Shown piece by piece: positions 53,711 to 63,215 of a DNA stretch of 64,000 nt. Position numbers and translations under genes: made by a program. Positions within the stretch are counted from its first letter, which is position 1. Each line of letters starts with the position of its first letter. The DNA is from an uncultured Lachnospiraceae bacterium. Its GTDB lineage: Bacteria; Bacillota; Clostridia; Lachnospirales; Lachnospiraceae. The stretch is taken from NCBI GenBank assembly GCA_947576945.1, contig CANPTH010000010.1:1-64000 (forward strand), in the 5' to 3' direction. Below the pieces are notes generated by a model that saw nothing but the letters and a program-made list of their open reading frames with translations, did no database searches and was not told the DNA's origin.

Positions 53711-55387
53711 TTGAAGAAAATTGAACAGGGAAGAGGTGCTTCCAGGCTGAAAGTGATTCCGCTTGGAGGCTTAGAGCAGATTGGACTTAATATCACAGCT
53801 TTTGAGTATGAGGACAGTATTATTGTGGTAGACTGCGGCTTGTCATTTCCGGAGGATGAGATGCTGGGGATCGATCTGGTGATCCCGGATATCAGCTACC
53901 TGAAGGAACATGCCGATAAGGTAAAGGGGTTTGTGATCACGCATGGACATGAGGATCACATCGGTGCGCTGCCGTATGTCCTCAAGGAGCTGAACATCCC
54001 CATCTATGCCACCAGGCTTACCATGGGGATCATAGAGAACAAGCTGGCGGAACACGATCTGACGAATAAGACGAGACGCAAAGTGGTAAAATTCGGACAG
54101 TCGATTAATCTGGGCCAGTTCAGAGTGGAATTTATCAGGACAAATCACAGTATTGTGGATGCGGCGGCCCTGGCGATCTATTCGCCGGCAGGTGTGGTGG
54201 TGCATACGGGAGATTTCAAGGTAGATTATACGCCTGTGTTCGGTGATGCCATCGATCTGCAGCGTTTCGCAGAGATCGGAAAGAAGGGCGTGCTTGCGTT
54301 GATGTGTGATTCCACGAATGCGGAACGGCTGGGATTTACGGCTTCCGAGAGAACGGTGGGCAGGACGTTTGATACGTTGTTTGCAGACCATAAAGACACG
54401 CGGATCATCATTGCAACTTTTGCATCCAATGTGGACAGGGTACAGCAGATCATTAATTCTGCGTACAAGCATGGAAGAAAAGTCGTGGTGGAAGGCAGAA
54501 GCATGGTCAACATCATAGAGACGGCTTCCACGCTGGAATGTCTGCACATTCCGGAGAACACTTTGATTGACATAGAGCAGCTGAAGAATTATCCTAATGA
54601 TAAGACGGTGATTATCACCACCGGAAGCCAGGGTGAGAGCATGGCTGCTTTGAGCCGGATGGCCAGTAATAACCACCGGAAGATATCGATCCTTCCCGGA
54701 GATACGGTTATTTTCTCGTCCCATCCGATACCGGGCAATGAGAAAGCCGTTACCAATGTAATCAATGAGCTGCAGATGAAAGGGGCAGACGTTATCTTTC
54801 AGGATGTGCATGTTTCCGGACATGCCTGCCAGGAAGAGATCAAGCTGATCTACAGTCTTGTAAAGCCGCGGTATGCGGTGCCCATCCATGGAGAGTACAA
54901 GCACAGGAAGGCACAGGCTAAGGTAGCGGCGGATCTGGGCATTCCGAAAGAGAATATCTTCATGATACAGTCCGGCGATGTGCTGGAGATGAACAATGAG
55001 AAGGCGGAAGTGACCGGAAAGGTGCCTGTGGGTGCAATTCTGGTAGACGGTCTGGGCGTAGGTGATGTGGGCAATGTCGTTCTGCGTGACAGGCAGCATC
55101 TGGCTGAAGACGGTATTCTGATCGTAGTGCTGGCATTGGATTCCTACAGTGACCGTCTGGTGTCGGGGCCTGATATTGTGTCCAGAGGTTTTGTGTATGT
55201 CCGTGAGTCGGACGAGCTTTTGGATGAGGCGAGGCTGCTGGTGGATGAAGCTGTGCATGGATGCCTGAGCAGAGGTCAGACTGACTGGGGAAAGATCAAG
55301 TCGTCCATCAAAGACGTGCTCAGTGAATTTGTGTGGAAGAAGACGAAGAGACGGCCGATGATCCTGCCGATCATTATGGAAGTTTAG
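53711..55387 (+). CDS. rnjA: Ribonuclease J
   Basis: A 558-residue metallo-beta-lactamase/beta-CASP RNase with endonuclease and 5'-3' exonuclease activity in mRNA decay and rRNA maturation. Zinc motif HGHEDH (His78-His83), beta-CASP region with DSTNAE and TGSQGE, and a C-terminal domain containing HVSGHA. TTG 53711 is chosen because GGAGG lies 8 bp upstream and the length fits RNase J1; the frame opens at 53660. A single RNase J gene is seen in this window. Confidence 0.95.
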   Translation: MKKIEQGRGASRLKVIPLGGLEQIGLNITAFEYEDSIIVVDCGLSFPEDEMLGIDLVIPDISYLKEHADKVKGFVITHGHEDHIGALPYVLKELNIPIYATRLTMGIIENKLAEHDLTNKTRRKVVKFGQSINLGQFRVEFIRTNHSIVDAAALAIYSPAGVVVHTGDFKVDYTPVFGDAIDLQRFAEIGKKGVLALMCDSTNAERLGFTASERTVGRTFDTLFADHKDTRIIIATFASNVDRVQQIINSAYKHGRKVVVEGRSMVNIIETASTLECLHIPENTLIDIEQLKNYPNDKTVIITTGSQGESMAALSRMASNNHRKISILPGDTVIFSSHPIPGNEKAVTNVINELQMKGADVIFQDVHVSGHACQEEIKLIYSLVKPRYAVPIHGEYKHRKAQAKVAADLGIPKENIFMIQSGDVLEMNNEKAEVTGKVPVGAILVDGLGVGDVGNVVLRDRQHLAEDGILIVVLALDSYSDRLVSGPDIVSRGFVYVRESDELLDEARLLVDEAVHGCLSRGQTDWGKIKSSIKDVLSEFVWKKTKRRPMILPIIMEV

Positions 55388-55474
55388 TTCGTGCCGTTGA
55401 TGACGGCGTGGAGGCAATAAAGTACCCGGCTTTTTATGGAGTATATGTGACGAAGAAGATATGGGAGTGCAGGT

Positions 55475-55807
55475 ATGACAGAGAATGATGTTATGGAAAG
55501 TGCGAAGCAGCTTGCAGGGATCATTCGTGAGACAGATGTATACAAAGAATATCTGTGTCAGCGGGAAAGCCTGAAAGCGCAGCCCGAGCTGTATGCCCAG
55601 GTCAATGAATACAGACAGAAGAATTTTGCCATACAGAATGAGTCGGACGGCATGGAGCTGTTTGACAGAATGGAAATATTTGAGCGGGAATACAGAGAGT
55701 TCAGGGAGAATCCGGCTGTAGATGAATTTCTGAGGGCCGAGCTGGCTTTCTGCCGCATGATGCAGGAAATGAATGTGCTGCTCACGGCGGAGATTGATTT
55801 CGAATAA
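55475..55807 (+). CDS. YlbF/YmcA family protein
   Basis: A 110-residue all-helical protein of the YlbF family. Pattern: N-terminal helix SAKQLAGIIRETDVYKEY, then long helices with REFRENPAVDEFLRAE. In Bacillus YlbF, YmcA and YaaT form a complex that steers RNase Y. Being 87 bp after RNase J links it to RNA decay. Which of the two paralogues it corresponds to is not clear. Confidence 0.85.
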   Translation: MTENDVMESAKQLAGIIRETDVYKEYLCQRESLKAQPELYAQVNEYRQKNFAIQNESDGMELFDRMEIFEREYREFRENPAVDEFLRAELAFCRMMQEMNVLLTAEIDFE

Positions 55808-55923
55808 GGAATTACGCAGCTTTCGGCAGGAATTTGAGATTCTGCTTATGTGTAAGAACAGCCTTCAGGTAACTTGAAGGGAACTATTGCAAGAGAGAGA
55901 CGAACTTGCGGAGGATAGCGGAG

Positions 55924-56313
55924 ATGAATATTAAATACATCATAGGTTCAATAGTTGAGATGGTCATTAAGATCACGGCATTTGTATTTATTGCCATGTT
56001 TGTCATCAGAACGGCGGCGGCGGCTCATGATTATGGTTTCCGCGTGTTTGCGGAGAAGCCGATGGATGTTGGAGAGGGCAGGACTATCAGTGTTTCTATT
56101 GGAAATGCGGATTCCGCTAAGGAAGTAGGCGAAATGCTGCAGGAAAGAGGACTGATCCGGGATGCGACGCTTTTCAGGATCCAGGAGCTGCTTTCGGAAA
56201 ATCATGGCAAGATCCGGCCGGGTATCTATGATCTGACGACAGCGATGACTGCACAGGAAATGCTGGAAGTGATTGCGGCTAAACCGGATGAGGAAGAAGA
56301 AAGCAAAGAGTAG
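55924..56313 (+). CDS. Short MltG-like membrane protein without the catalytic domain
   Basis: 129 residues from ATG 55924 (GGAGGA upstream). One N-terminal membrane helix, then an external domain with ISVSIGNADSAKEVGEMLQERGLIRDATLFRIQELL and IRPGIYDLTTAMTAQEMLEVI, matching the LysM-like N-terminal domain of endolytic transglycosylase MltG. The catalytic half (about 200 residues in MltG) is absent. In Bacillus mltG (yrrL) precedes trmR (yrrM), so this sits in the mltG position. It cannot be the transglycosylase; a binding or regulatory role is inferred. Confidence 0.75.
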   Translation: MNIKYIIGSIVEMVIKITAFVFIAMFVIRTAAAAHDYGFRVFAEKPMDVGEGRTISVSIGNADSAKEVGEMLQERGLIRDATLFRIQELLSENHGKIRPGIYDLTTAMTAQEMLEVIAAKPDEEEESKE

Positions 56314-56333
56314 AGAAGAGAGGGTATAATACG

Positions 56334-57002
56334 ATGACAGGCGACGAGCGCCTCAATGTGTTTATTGATTCGCTGGATACCGGAAATACGCCCTTTTTAA
56401 ATGTTATAGAGAAAGAAGCCAGAGAAACTGATGTGCCTGTTATACGTCCACCGGTGCAGAGCCTGTTGAAGCTGCTGCTTGCGATGCGAAAGCCGGTGTC
56501 GATCCTGGAGGTTGGCTGCGCCATTGGTTTCTCTGCGATTTTGATGAGCGAGTACGGTCCGAAGGATTGCCATATAACGACCATTGAGAAATATGAGAAA
56601 AGGATTCCTGTTGCCAGAGAGAACTTCAGGAGGGCGGGGAAAGAGGAGCAGATCACACTTTTAGAGGGGGATGCGGCGGACATTCTGCGTAAAATGCAGG
56701 GATCCTATGAGATGATATTTATGGATGCGGCGAAGGCGCAGTATATTCATTTCCTGCCGGATGTCCTGCGGCTGCTGGCGCCCGGGGGCATCTTATTGTC
56801 AGACAACGTACTGCAGGATGGAGATATCATGGAATCCCGGTTTGCCGTGACCAGAAGAAACCGGACGATACACAGCCGCATGCGGGAGTATTTGTATGCA
56901 CTGAAACACGATCCGGTATTGGAAACGGTAATCCTGCCTGTGGGGGACGGTATAACAATCAGTGTTAAGAAGGACGGACAGGAAGCCGTGCGGCAGCATT
57001 GA
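56334..57002 (+). CDS. trmR: tRNA 5-hydroxyuridine methyltransferase (O-methyltransferase)
   Basis: A 222-residue class I methyltransferase of the catechol-O-methyltransferase-like family. SAM motif ILEVGCAIGFSAILM, acidic TTIEKYEKR, and metal-binding IFMDAAKAQY and SDNVLQDG. TrmR (YrrM) methylates ho5U34 to mo5U in tRNA. The next gene, a U32 protein, makes the hydroxyl group, which strongly supports this assignment. Start ATG 56334, 20 bp after the previous stop. Confidence 0.88.
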   Translation: MTGDERLNVFIDSLDTGNTPFLNVIEKEARETDVPVIRPPVQSLLKLLLAMRKPVSILEVGCAIGFSAILMSEYGPKDCHITTIEKYEKRIPVARENFRRAGKEEQITLLEGDAADILRKMQGSYEMIFMDAAKAQYIHFLPDVLRLLAPGGILLSDNVLQDGDIMESRFAVTRRNRTIHSRMREYLYALKHDPVLETVILPVGDGITISVKKDGQEAVRQH

Positions 57003-57063
57003 ATACTGCGTATGAGTCGTAAGCTGCAGAGCGGATGAAAGATGGTAAGGGTGAGGAAACCAT

Positions 57064-58320
57064 ATGGGAGACAAGATCAGAAAGCCTGAATTGCTGGTGC
57101 CGGCAAGCAGCCTGGAGGTATTGAAAACAGCGGTTATATTTGGAGCGGACGCTGTTTATATCGGCGGGGAAGCGTTCGGGCTGCGTGCAAAGGCGAAGAA
57201 TTTCACGTTGGAGGAGATGGCGGCGGGGATTGCTTTTGCCCATGCCCACGGAGTGCGGGTGCACGTGACTGCCAATATTCTGGCACATAACTATGATCTG
57301 GAAGGCGCGAAGGCTTATTTTAAGGAGCTGAAGGCTTTGCGGCCAGATGCGCTGATCATTGCCGATCCGGGGATGTTTATGCTGGCGCGGCAGATTTGTC
57401 CGGAAATAGAGATCCATGTGTCGACACAGGCTAATAATACCAATTATATGACATACCGGTTCTGGTATGAACAGGGAGCCAGGCGTGTGGTTTCCGCGAG
57501 AGAGCTGTCTTTGACAGAGATTCGGGAGATTCGGGAGAAGATACCGGAGGATCTGGAGATTGAAAGCTTTATTCATGGCGCTATGTGCATCTCCTATTCG
57601 GGGCGGTGCCTTTTAAGCAGTTATTTTACAGGGCGGGATGCCAATCATGGCGCATGTACCCATCCCTGCCGTTGGAAATATGCGGTGGTGGAGGAAACAC
57701 GCCCGGGAGAGTATCTGCCTGTCTACGAGAATGAGAGAGGAACCTATATTTTCAATTCCAAAGATTTGTGTATGATCGGCCATATTCCGGAGATGATAGA
57801 GGCCGGTATAGACAGTTTTAAGATAGAGGGGCGGATGAAGACTGCGCTCTATGTGGCAGCTGTGGCGCGTACTTACCGCCGTGCCATTGACGACTGCCTG
57901 GAATCCGAGGAGAAATACAGGGCGAATATGAAGTGGTATCTGGAAGAGATTGCCAAATGTACTTACCGCCAGTTTACGACGGGATTCTATTTCGGCAAAC
58001 CGGATGAGACGACCCAGATCTATGATAACAATACTTACGTGAATGAATATATTTATCTGGGGATTGTAGGAAAGATTGTTGAGACGGCAGGGGGAACCTG
58101 TGCGCGTATCGAACAGAGGAACAAATTCTGTGTCGGAGATTTTATCGAGATCATGAAGCCGGACGGCAGTAATACGGCGGCTGAAGTACTTGCCATGTAC
58201 AATGAAGCAGGAGAGCGTGTGGACGCCTGCCCGCATTCGAAGCAGGTGATTGATGTGGAATTGTCCGTGATACCGGAGCGCTATGACATTCTGCGGGTAA
58301 GCGCACGAGCCGCCTTATAA
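57064..58320 (+). CDS. trhP: U32 family protein, tRNA uridine hydroxylation (TrhP)
   Basis: 418 residues of the U32 family. Motifs: KPELLVPASSLEVLKTAVIFGADAVYIGG at the start, the U32 signature around ESFIHGAMCISYSGRCLLS, and the cysteine cluster ACTHPCRWKY. Annotated as peptidases historically, these proteins act in 5-hydroxyuridine formation at tRNA position 34. Bacillus has two (yrrN, yrrO); only one follows trmR here. ATG 57064 after GTGAGGA. Confidence 0.88.
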   Translation: MGDKIRKPELLVPASSLEVLKTAVIFGADAVYIGGEAFGLRAKAKNFTLEEMAAGIAFAHAHGVRVHVTANILAHNYDLEGAKAYFKELKALRPDALIIADPGMFMLARQICPEIEIHVSTQANNTNYMTYRFWYEQGARRVVSARELSLTEIREIREKIPEDLEIESFIHGAMCISYSGRCLLSSYFTGRDANHGACTHPCRWKYAVVEETRPGEYLPVYENERGTYIFNSKDLCMIGHIPEMIEAGIDSFKIEGRMKTALYVAAVARTYRRAIDDCLESEEKYRANMKWYLEEIAKCTYRQFTTGFYFGKPDETTQIYDNNTYVNEYIYLGIVGKIVETAGGTCARIEQRNKFCVGDFIEIMKPDGSNTAAEVLAMYNEAGERVDACPHSKQVIDVELSVIPERYDILRVSARAAL

Positions 58321-58498
58321 AGGCATTGTGCTGTGATTTTGGAAGAAAGTTTTGTCAGAAAATGATATGGAGGCGCTTTTGGAAATTGCAAAATCCGTCA
58401 GAAATTACAAAATTTGAATTGCAGTATTGCATTTTTTAATAAAGTAAGGTATTTTATAAAAGGGTTGTAGATTATATAATGGTATCGCGAGCGAAGGT

Positions 58499-58533
58499 GT
58501 TCCAAAAAGGGTTGTTTTTTGGGACATTTTTTT
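58499..58533 (+). terminator. Attenuator hairpin in the glnN leader
   Basis: GTTCCAAAAA pairs with TTTTTTGGGAC around a GGGTTG hexaloop and is followed by ATTTTTTT. It sits about 15 bp before the glnN ribosome site and about 180 bp after the trhP stop. A possible promoter, TTGCAT (58427-58432) and TATTTT (58450-58455), lies upstream of the hairpin, so it may terminate early glnN transcripts. Confidence 0.6.
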
Positions 58534-58549
58534 ATTTCGAAGGAAAGGA

Positions 58550-60673
58550 ATGGGTAGGAAAATGAGTAATGTGTTCAATGTGGAAGAGATTTTTGCAAAA
58601 AATGTGTTTACGCTGGGTAAGATGAAGGCGCGCCTGCCGAAGAATGTGTATGAGGAAGTTCTAAAGGTGATGAATGAGGGAGGCGAACTGTCCAAGGCGG
58701 CGGCTAATGTAGTTGCCAAGGAGATGAAAGACTGGGCGGTAGAGAATGGAGCGACTCATTATACGCATTGGTTCCAGCCGCTTACGGGTATCACGGCGGA
58801 GAAACATGACGCCTTTGTTGCGCATCCGGATGAGGAAGGCCGGATGCTGACGGAATTCTCGGGTAAAGAGCTGATCAAAGGGGAGCCGGATGCTTCTTCT
58901 TTCCCGTCCGGCGGCCTGCGGGCGACTTTCGAGGCGAGAGGGTATACGGCATGGGATATCACGTCCCCCGCTTTTTTAAAGGAATCCGGCTGCGGTATGA
59001 TACTGTGTATTCCTACGGCATTCTGTTCCTATACGGGGGAAGCGCTGGACAAGAAGACACCGCTTCTGCGTTCCATGCAGGCATTGAGCGAACAGGCTCT
59101 CAGGATCGTGCGCTTGTTTGGTAATACGGGGGCCACGAAAGTTACCGCGTCCGTTGGACCGGAACAGGAATACTTCTTAGTGGATAAAGATTTATATATG
59201 CAGAGGACTGATCTGATGTTTGCGGGCCGCACGCTGTTCGGGGCACCGGCTCCCAAGGGTCAGGAAATGGAAGATCATTATTTTGGTGTAATCAGGGAGC
59301 GCGTCGGCGCTTACATGAAGGACCTGAATGAGGAGCTTTGGAAGCTTGGCGTTACGGCCAAGACACAGCACAATGAGGTGGCACCGGCGCAGCATGAGCT
59401 GGCGCCAATCTACGAGACGGCAAATATTGCGGTGGATCATAACCAGCTGGTCATGGAGGCCATGAAAAGAGTTGCGATCCGCCACGGTATGAGATGCCTG
59501 CTTCACGAGAAGCCTTATGCGGGTGTCAATGGTTCCGGCAAACACGATAACTGGTCCATCACCACGGACAACGGTGTCAATCTGCTTGACCCAGGCGACA
59601 CACCTAATGAAAATATACAGTTCCTGCTGGTTCTTGCCTGCATCATGAAAGCGGTGGATACCCATGCGGATCTGCTGCGCCAGTCAGCGTCTGATGTGGG
59701 TAATGACCACCGGCTGGGCGCAAACGAAGCGCCTCCGGCCATTATATCCATCTTCCTGGGTGAACAGCTGGAAGATGTGGTGAACCAGCTGATCGAGACC
59801 GGTGAGGCTACCAGCGTGAAGGAAGGCGGCAGACTGCGGACCGGCGTCAAGACACTGCCGGATTTTAAAAAGGATGCGACAGACAGAAACAGAACATCGC
59901 CGTTTGCGTTCACGGGCAATAAATTTGAATTCCGTATGGTCGGTTCGGCGGATTCTATCGCCAGTCCGAATACGACGCTGAATGCCATCGTGGCGGAGGC
60001 TTTCTGTGAAGCGGCGGACAGACTGGAGAAGGCGGAGGACCTGGAGCTGGCGATCCATGATCTGATTAAGGAATATATGTCGGAGCATCGAAGGATTATC
60101 TTTAACGGTAACGGGTATGCGCCGGAATGGCTGGAAGAAGCCAGGGAAAGAGGGCTGCCCAATATTAAGTCGATGATCGAAGCGGCAGGCACACTGACGA
60201 CGGATAAGGCTGTCAGGTTGTTTGAGAAATTCCGCATCTTTACGAAGGTAGAACTGGAATCCCGTGAAGAGATCATCTATGAGACGTATGCCAAGACGAT
60301 CAACATTGAGGCGCTGGCGATGATCGATATGGCCGGCAAGCAGATCATTCCAGCAGTGGTGAAATACACCAGGACACTTGCAGATACGGTGATTGCGGTG
60401 AAGGAAGCAGGAGCGGACGCTTCCATGCAGATGGATCTGTTAAAGAGGGTCAGCGTCAGACTGGCAGCCATGCAGACAGCTCTGACCAGATTAGAGCAGG
60501 TGGAAGAAGAGGCTTCCGCCATGACGGATGCGAAAGAACAGGCATTTTTCTATAAGGATGTCGTCAGGACTGCCATGGAAGAACTGCGTGCGCCGGCAGA
60601 TGAGCTGGAGATGATGGTTGACAAGGAGATCTGGCCGATTCCTACATACGGTGAGCTGATGTATGAGATCTGA
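58550..60673 (+). CDS. glnN: Glutamine synthetase type III
   Basis: A 707-residue GSIII enzyme making glutamine from glutamate, ammonia and ATP. Large size, the N-terminal [12 protein letters not shown] block, [43 protein letters not shown], the [14 protein letters not shown] region and [19 protein letters not shown] are GSIII hallmarks. ATG 58550 follows AAGGA; ATG 58562 is an alternative with AGGAAA immediately upstream. A leader hairpin suggests nitrogen-responsive attenuation. Confidence 0.95.
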   Translation: MGRKMSNVFNVEEIFAKNVFTLGKMKARLPKNVYEEVLKVMNEGGELSKAAANVVAKEMKDWAVENGATHYTHWFQPLTGITAEKHDAFVAHPDEEGRMLTEFSGKELIKGEPDASSFPSGGLRATFEARGYTAWDITSPAFLKESGCGMILCIPTAFCSYTGEALDKKTPLLRSMQALSEQALRIVRLFGNTGATKVTASVGPEQEYFLVDKDLYMQRTDLMFAGRTLFGAPAPKGQEMEDHYFGVIRERVGAYMKDLNEELWKLGVTAKTQHNEVAPAQHELAPIYETANIAVDHNQLVMEAMKRVAIRHGMRCLLHEKPYAGVNGSGKHDNWSITTDNGVNLLDPGDTPNENIQFLLVLACIMKAVDTHADLLRQSASDVGNDHRLGANEAPPAIISIFLGEQLEDVVNQLIETGEATSVKEGGRLRTGVKTLPDFKKDATDRNRTSPFAFTGNKFEFRMVGSADSIASPNTTLNAIVAEAFCEAADRLEKAEDLELAIHDLIKEYMSEHRRIIFNGNGYAPEWLEEARERGLPNIKSMIEAAGTLTTDKAVRLFEKFRIFTKVELESREEIIYETYAKTINIEALAMIDMAGKQIIPAVVKYTRTLADTVIAVKEAGADASMQMDLLKRVSVRLAAMQTALTRLEQVEEEASAMTDAKEQAFFYKDVVRTAMEELRAPADELEMMVDKEIWPIPTYGELMYEI

Positions 60674-60721
60674 CAAAACTGCGGTCTCTGACACGGAAGC
60701 AGAAGCGAAGGGATCTGCATC

Positions 60722-60761
60722 CCTGCAGCAGACGACGGGATATCCTGTCGTCTGCTGCAGG
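60722..60761 (+). terminator. Terminator after glnN
   Basis: CCTGCAGCAGACGACGGGA pairs over 19 bp, with one G-U, with the segment ending at 60761, around a 2-3 base loop. A weak T-rich stretch (CAGTTTATTC) follows. Confidence 0.65.
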
Positions 60762-60906
60762 ACAGTTTATTCATGTATGCACTGCGCTGGTGGTTACGCC
60801 TGTGTGGACTTTTGAGTCATGTCTGCTCATATCCTGCGGGTATTGCAGGGTTACTCTCGGGAAAAAGGCGGCAATATCAAAAAATATAAAAAATTTAAAA
60901 AAAGGC

Positions 60907-60935
60907 TTGCAAAAAGAAATAATATGCTCTATAAT
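60907..60935 (+). promoter_or_regulatory. Promoter of tRNA-Gln
   Basis: TTGCAA and a perfect TATAAT separated by 17 bp; the tRNA begins 13 bp after the -10 element. Confidence 0.8.
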
Positions 60936-60948
60936 TATTAATTGTTGA

Positions 60949-61020
60949 TGGGCTATCGCCAAACGGTAAGGCAACGGACTCTGACTCCGTCATTTCAAGG
61001 TTCGAATCCTTGTAGCCCAG
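60949..61020 (+). tRNA. tRNA-Gln (anticodon CTG)
   Basis: A 72-nt cloverleaf. Acceptor stem TGGGCTA/TAGCCCA with discriminator G, anticodon stem ACGGA/TCCGT holding the loop CTCTGAC (anticodon CUG), T-loop GGTTCGAATCC. The U1-A72 start is typical of tRNA-Gln. CCA is not encoded. Confidence 0.97.
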
Positions 61021-61028
61021 CTGACAGG

Positions 61029-61060
61029 AACCCGGCAGAGATGATCCGCCGGGTTTTCTT
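61029..61060 (+). terminator. Terminator of tRNA-Gln
   Basis: AACCCGGC pairs with GCCGGGTT around an 11-base loop, followed by TTCTT. Confidence 0.85.
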
Positions 61061-61297
61061 ATGCCCGGAAATGCAGTGTTTATGCGGGTTTCACGTAGGT
61101 TTTCTGATTTCATATCATTAGATTCGAAAATTTCCCATATAAGCTGTAAAAAAGGTTTTACTGAAAAATGCTGAATCCTGAGTAGTTGTTCTGTTGGATA
61201 GGTCAATTCATAGGTCAATTTAAAAAATGCGGCAGAGTGCGTGAACAGTGGGTTGTAGGGCGGTGATATGTGTTTTTGCGCCGGAAAGTCATGAAGT

Positions 61298-61872
61298 ATG
61301 TGGTATATATTCTATCATCGCCAGACAAATAAGCAGAAGTGCTGCAGGCAGGAATGTGCGGAAAAGATTACGATACTGCCGGACGGTTCCATACCGCAGG
61401 TGGAACTGACAAGCTGTGGATTGAATGATGGCGCACTATCGGGGAAAGGGAGCTATGAGGCGAGAATTGCCTGTCATTTAATGAGTAGATGCGGCACTTT
61501 TAAATATGAAAGGAGTTTTGAAAAAGATAAGGGAGGCATTCATCCTTATTTTACACAATCCGGTAAAGACAGGGAAAAAACGGGGATCAATATATTGCAA
61601 ACATGACGGATGGAAGCGTGGCAGGTTTTAAGTATTTCCAGTTTGAAGGAGAAACTGGGGTCCAAGTCATGGTAAGAGGAAATAGCATGGGGATGATAGA
61701 AATCAGGACAGCTTTAGAGGGAGAAGTGATAGGAAAGATACCTGTTACAGCATCGGAGCAATGGCGTCTGTTTTCATCGGAAACACTTATTATGTTAAAT
61801 GGTATGCTGTCACTTTATTTCACATACAAGGGTGAAGGACATATGGATTTTGTACGGTTTAACTTATTATAG
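61298..61872 (+). pseudogene. Frameshifted GH43-type glycosidase, C-terminal remnant
   Basis: Two overlapping frames together give the C-terminal part of a GH43 xylosidase/arabinosidase-type protein with its CBM6-like tail. The first (61298-61606) carries MWYIFYHRQTN, AEKITILPDGSIPQVELTSCGLN and GIHPYFTQSGKDRE; the second (61603-61872) continues with QYIANMTDGSVAGFKYFQFEGETGVQV if read one frame over. The switch lies near 61575-61595, close to an A-run. The catalytic domain upstream is missing and an in-frame stop precedes 61298. It is a decayed gene next to an active-looking glycosidase locus. Confidence 0.75.
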
Positions 61873-61906
61873 TTTGTCATGTAAGGAGCAGGAAGTTTCG
61901 CCGGGG

Positions 61907-63097
61907 CTATTGAGACGCAGGGCGTTTCCGGTATTCATTCGGTGTAATCCCATATTTCTTCTTAAATACATTCTGAAAATATGCCTGGCTGGAAAAGCAC
62001 AAATAATTGCTGATCTCACTGATGGATTTATTGGTATAAGTCAGCAATGATTTTGCTTCTTCCAGTTTGCAGCGCATAATAAATTCATTCATTTGGAATC
62101 CAAGTTCTTTTTTAAAGCAGCGCGAAAGATACGAACGGCTTCTACCAACGTGGGAAGCAACATCTGATACGGAGATGGCTTGGTTCGTGTGCTGTTTGAT
62201 ATACTGGATGCTCTTGAATATATTTGAAGTCGTGTCATGGGGAATCTGAGCCTGAGCTACACGCCGCGTAAAATCTAACATCATATCATATTGTAGCTGG
62301 TCAAGTTCTTCTGTAGTTTGAAGCTTTTCTCCTTCTTGAATATAGATATCACTGAGCTGGTAGGCAGATTCAGTATCCAAGCCGCCTTCAATAGCGCACC
62401 GGGTAGCCAGAGTGACGGTTACGATTAGGATATTTTTAGCCTGGCGTAGTGTGTTGTCTGCAACCTGTCCTGCCTGTAAGGAGTAGGCGGTGGAAAAAAA
62501 TTCTTTCAGGCCATTCACATTTCCATTTCGGATATAGTCCAGATACAGCTGTTCGTAGTGGTATGTATTATGAAAATGTTCCTGTTCTTTTGCATCGTAG
62601 TATTTCGATGAATGAAGGGAAGCTACTTCAGGGCTGCCGGTATCCGTATAAAGATTCAGACAGGCTTCGATATCGACCGTGTCATGAAATAATTCCTGAT
62701 AGAACAAAGACAAGAAATGGCAGAACTGATGGAAAGAGCAGGTCGGCATGAAGTGGTAAAATTCTGTCAGATGTTCCCGGCATTCGGAAGGAATGCCATA
62801 TTCCCGCATGATGTTACGGATAGATGCCGGAGATGGCGTAATGCTGATCACAGGGCCGATTAATATACCTTGCTCGGTCTGTTCGTTTTGAACCAGACCC
62901 AGATAATGAAATTCTTTTGTGACAAGATAAGAAATAGCCTGTCCTTTGGAAAGAAGTTCTGGCAGGTGCGGCGTCGCAAGGTCAAAAGGAAAACCAGTAT
63001 CTGGCAACACAAGTTCTGGCTGTCCATTTTTGTAATAATGTATCGGAAGATAAGTGCAGTTGTATAAGGTATGGCAAAAAGAAGAAATAAGGTTCAT
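61907..63097 (-). CDS. AraC family transcriptional regulator
   Basis: 396 residues. The C-terminal about 100 residues hold two helix-turn-helix units: ISVSDVASHVGRSRSYLSRCFKKELG and KSISEISNYLCFSSQAYFQNVFKKKYGITPNEYRK. The N-terminal about 290 residues are an uncharacterised sensor-like region common in YesN/AraC regulators of Lachnospiraceae. ATG 63097 follows TAGGAG. It is transcribed away from the GH5 gene, 118 bp apart, so it probably controls that gene in response to a glycan; this is inferred from position. Confidence 0.9.
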   Translation of the reverse strand: MNLISSFCHTLYNCTYLPIHYYKNGQPELVLPDTGFPFDLATPHLPELLSKGQAISYLVTKEFHYLGLVQNEQTEQGILIGPVISITPSPASIRNIMREYGIPSECREHLTEFYHFMPTCSFHQFCHFLSLFYQELFHDTVDIEACLNLYTDTGSPEVASLHSSKYYDAKEQEHFHNTYHYEQLYLDYIRNGNVNGLKEFFSTAYSLQAGQVADNTLRQAKNILIVTVTLATRCAIEGGLDTESAYQLSDIYIQEGEKLQTTEELDQLQYDMMLDFTRRVAQAQIPHDTTSNIFKSIQYIKQHTNQAISVSDVASHVGRSRSYLSRCFKKELGFQMNEFIMRCKLEEAKSLLTYTNKSISEISNYLCFSSQAYFQNVFKKKYGITPNEYRKRPASQ

Positions 63098-63215
63098 GGC
63101 ATGCTCCTAAAATAAATATAACATAACTTTACAATATAAAGCACAAGATTACAATACATAATCGAAAAAAGTGGATATCATAGAATCAAAAACAAGAGAG
63201 ATGGAGGCAGTATCT

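Noticed and set aside
53843-55417. Long minus-strand open frame (524 codons)
   Set aside because: It is antisense to RNase J, whose catalytic motifs are unmistakable.
57064-58320. Collagenase-type U32 peptidase
   Set aside because: The conserved cysteine cluster and position after trmR fit the tRNA-hydroxylation branch of U32 proteins rather than a secreted protease; there is no signal peptide.
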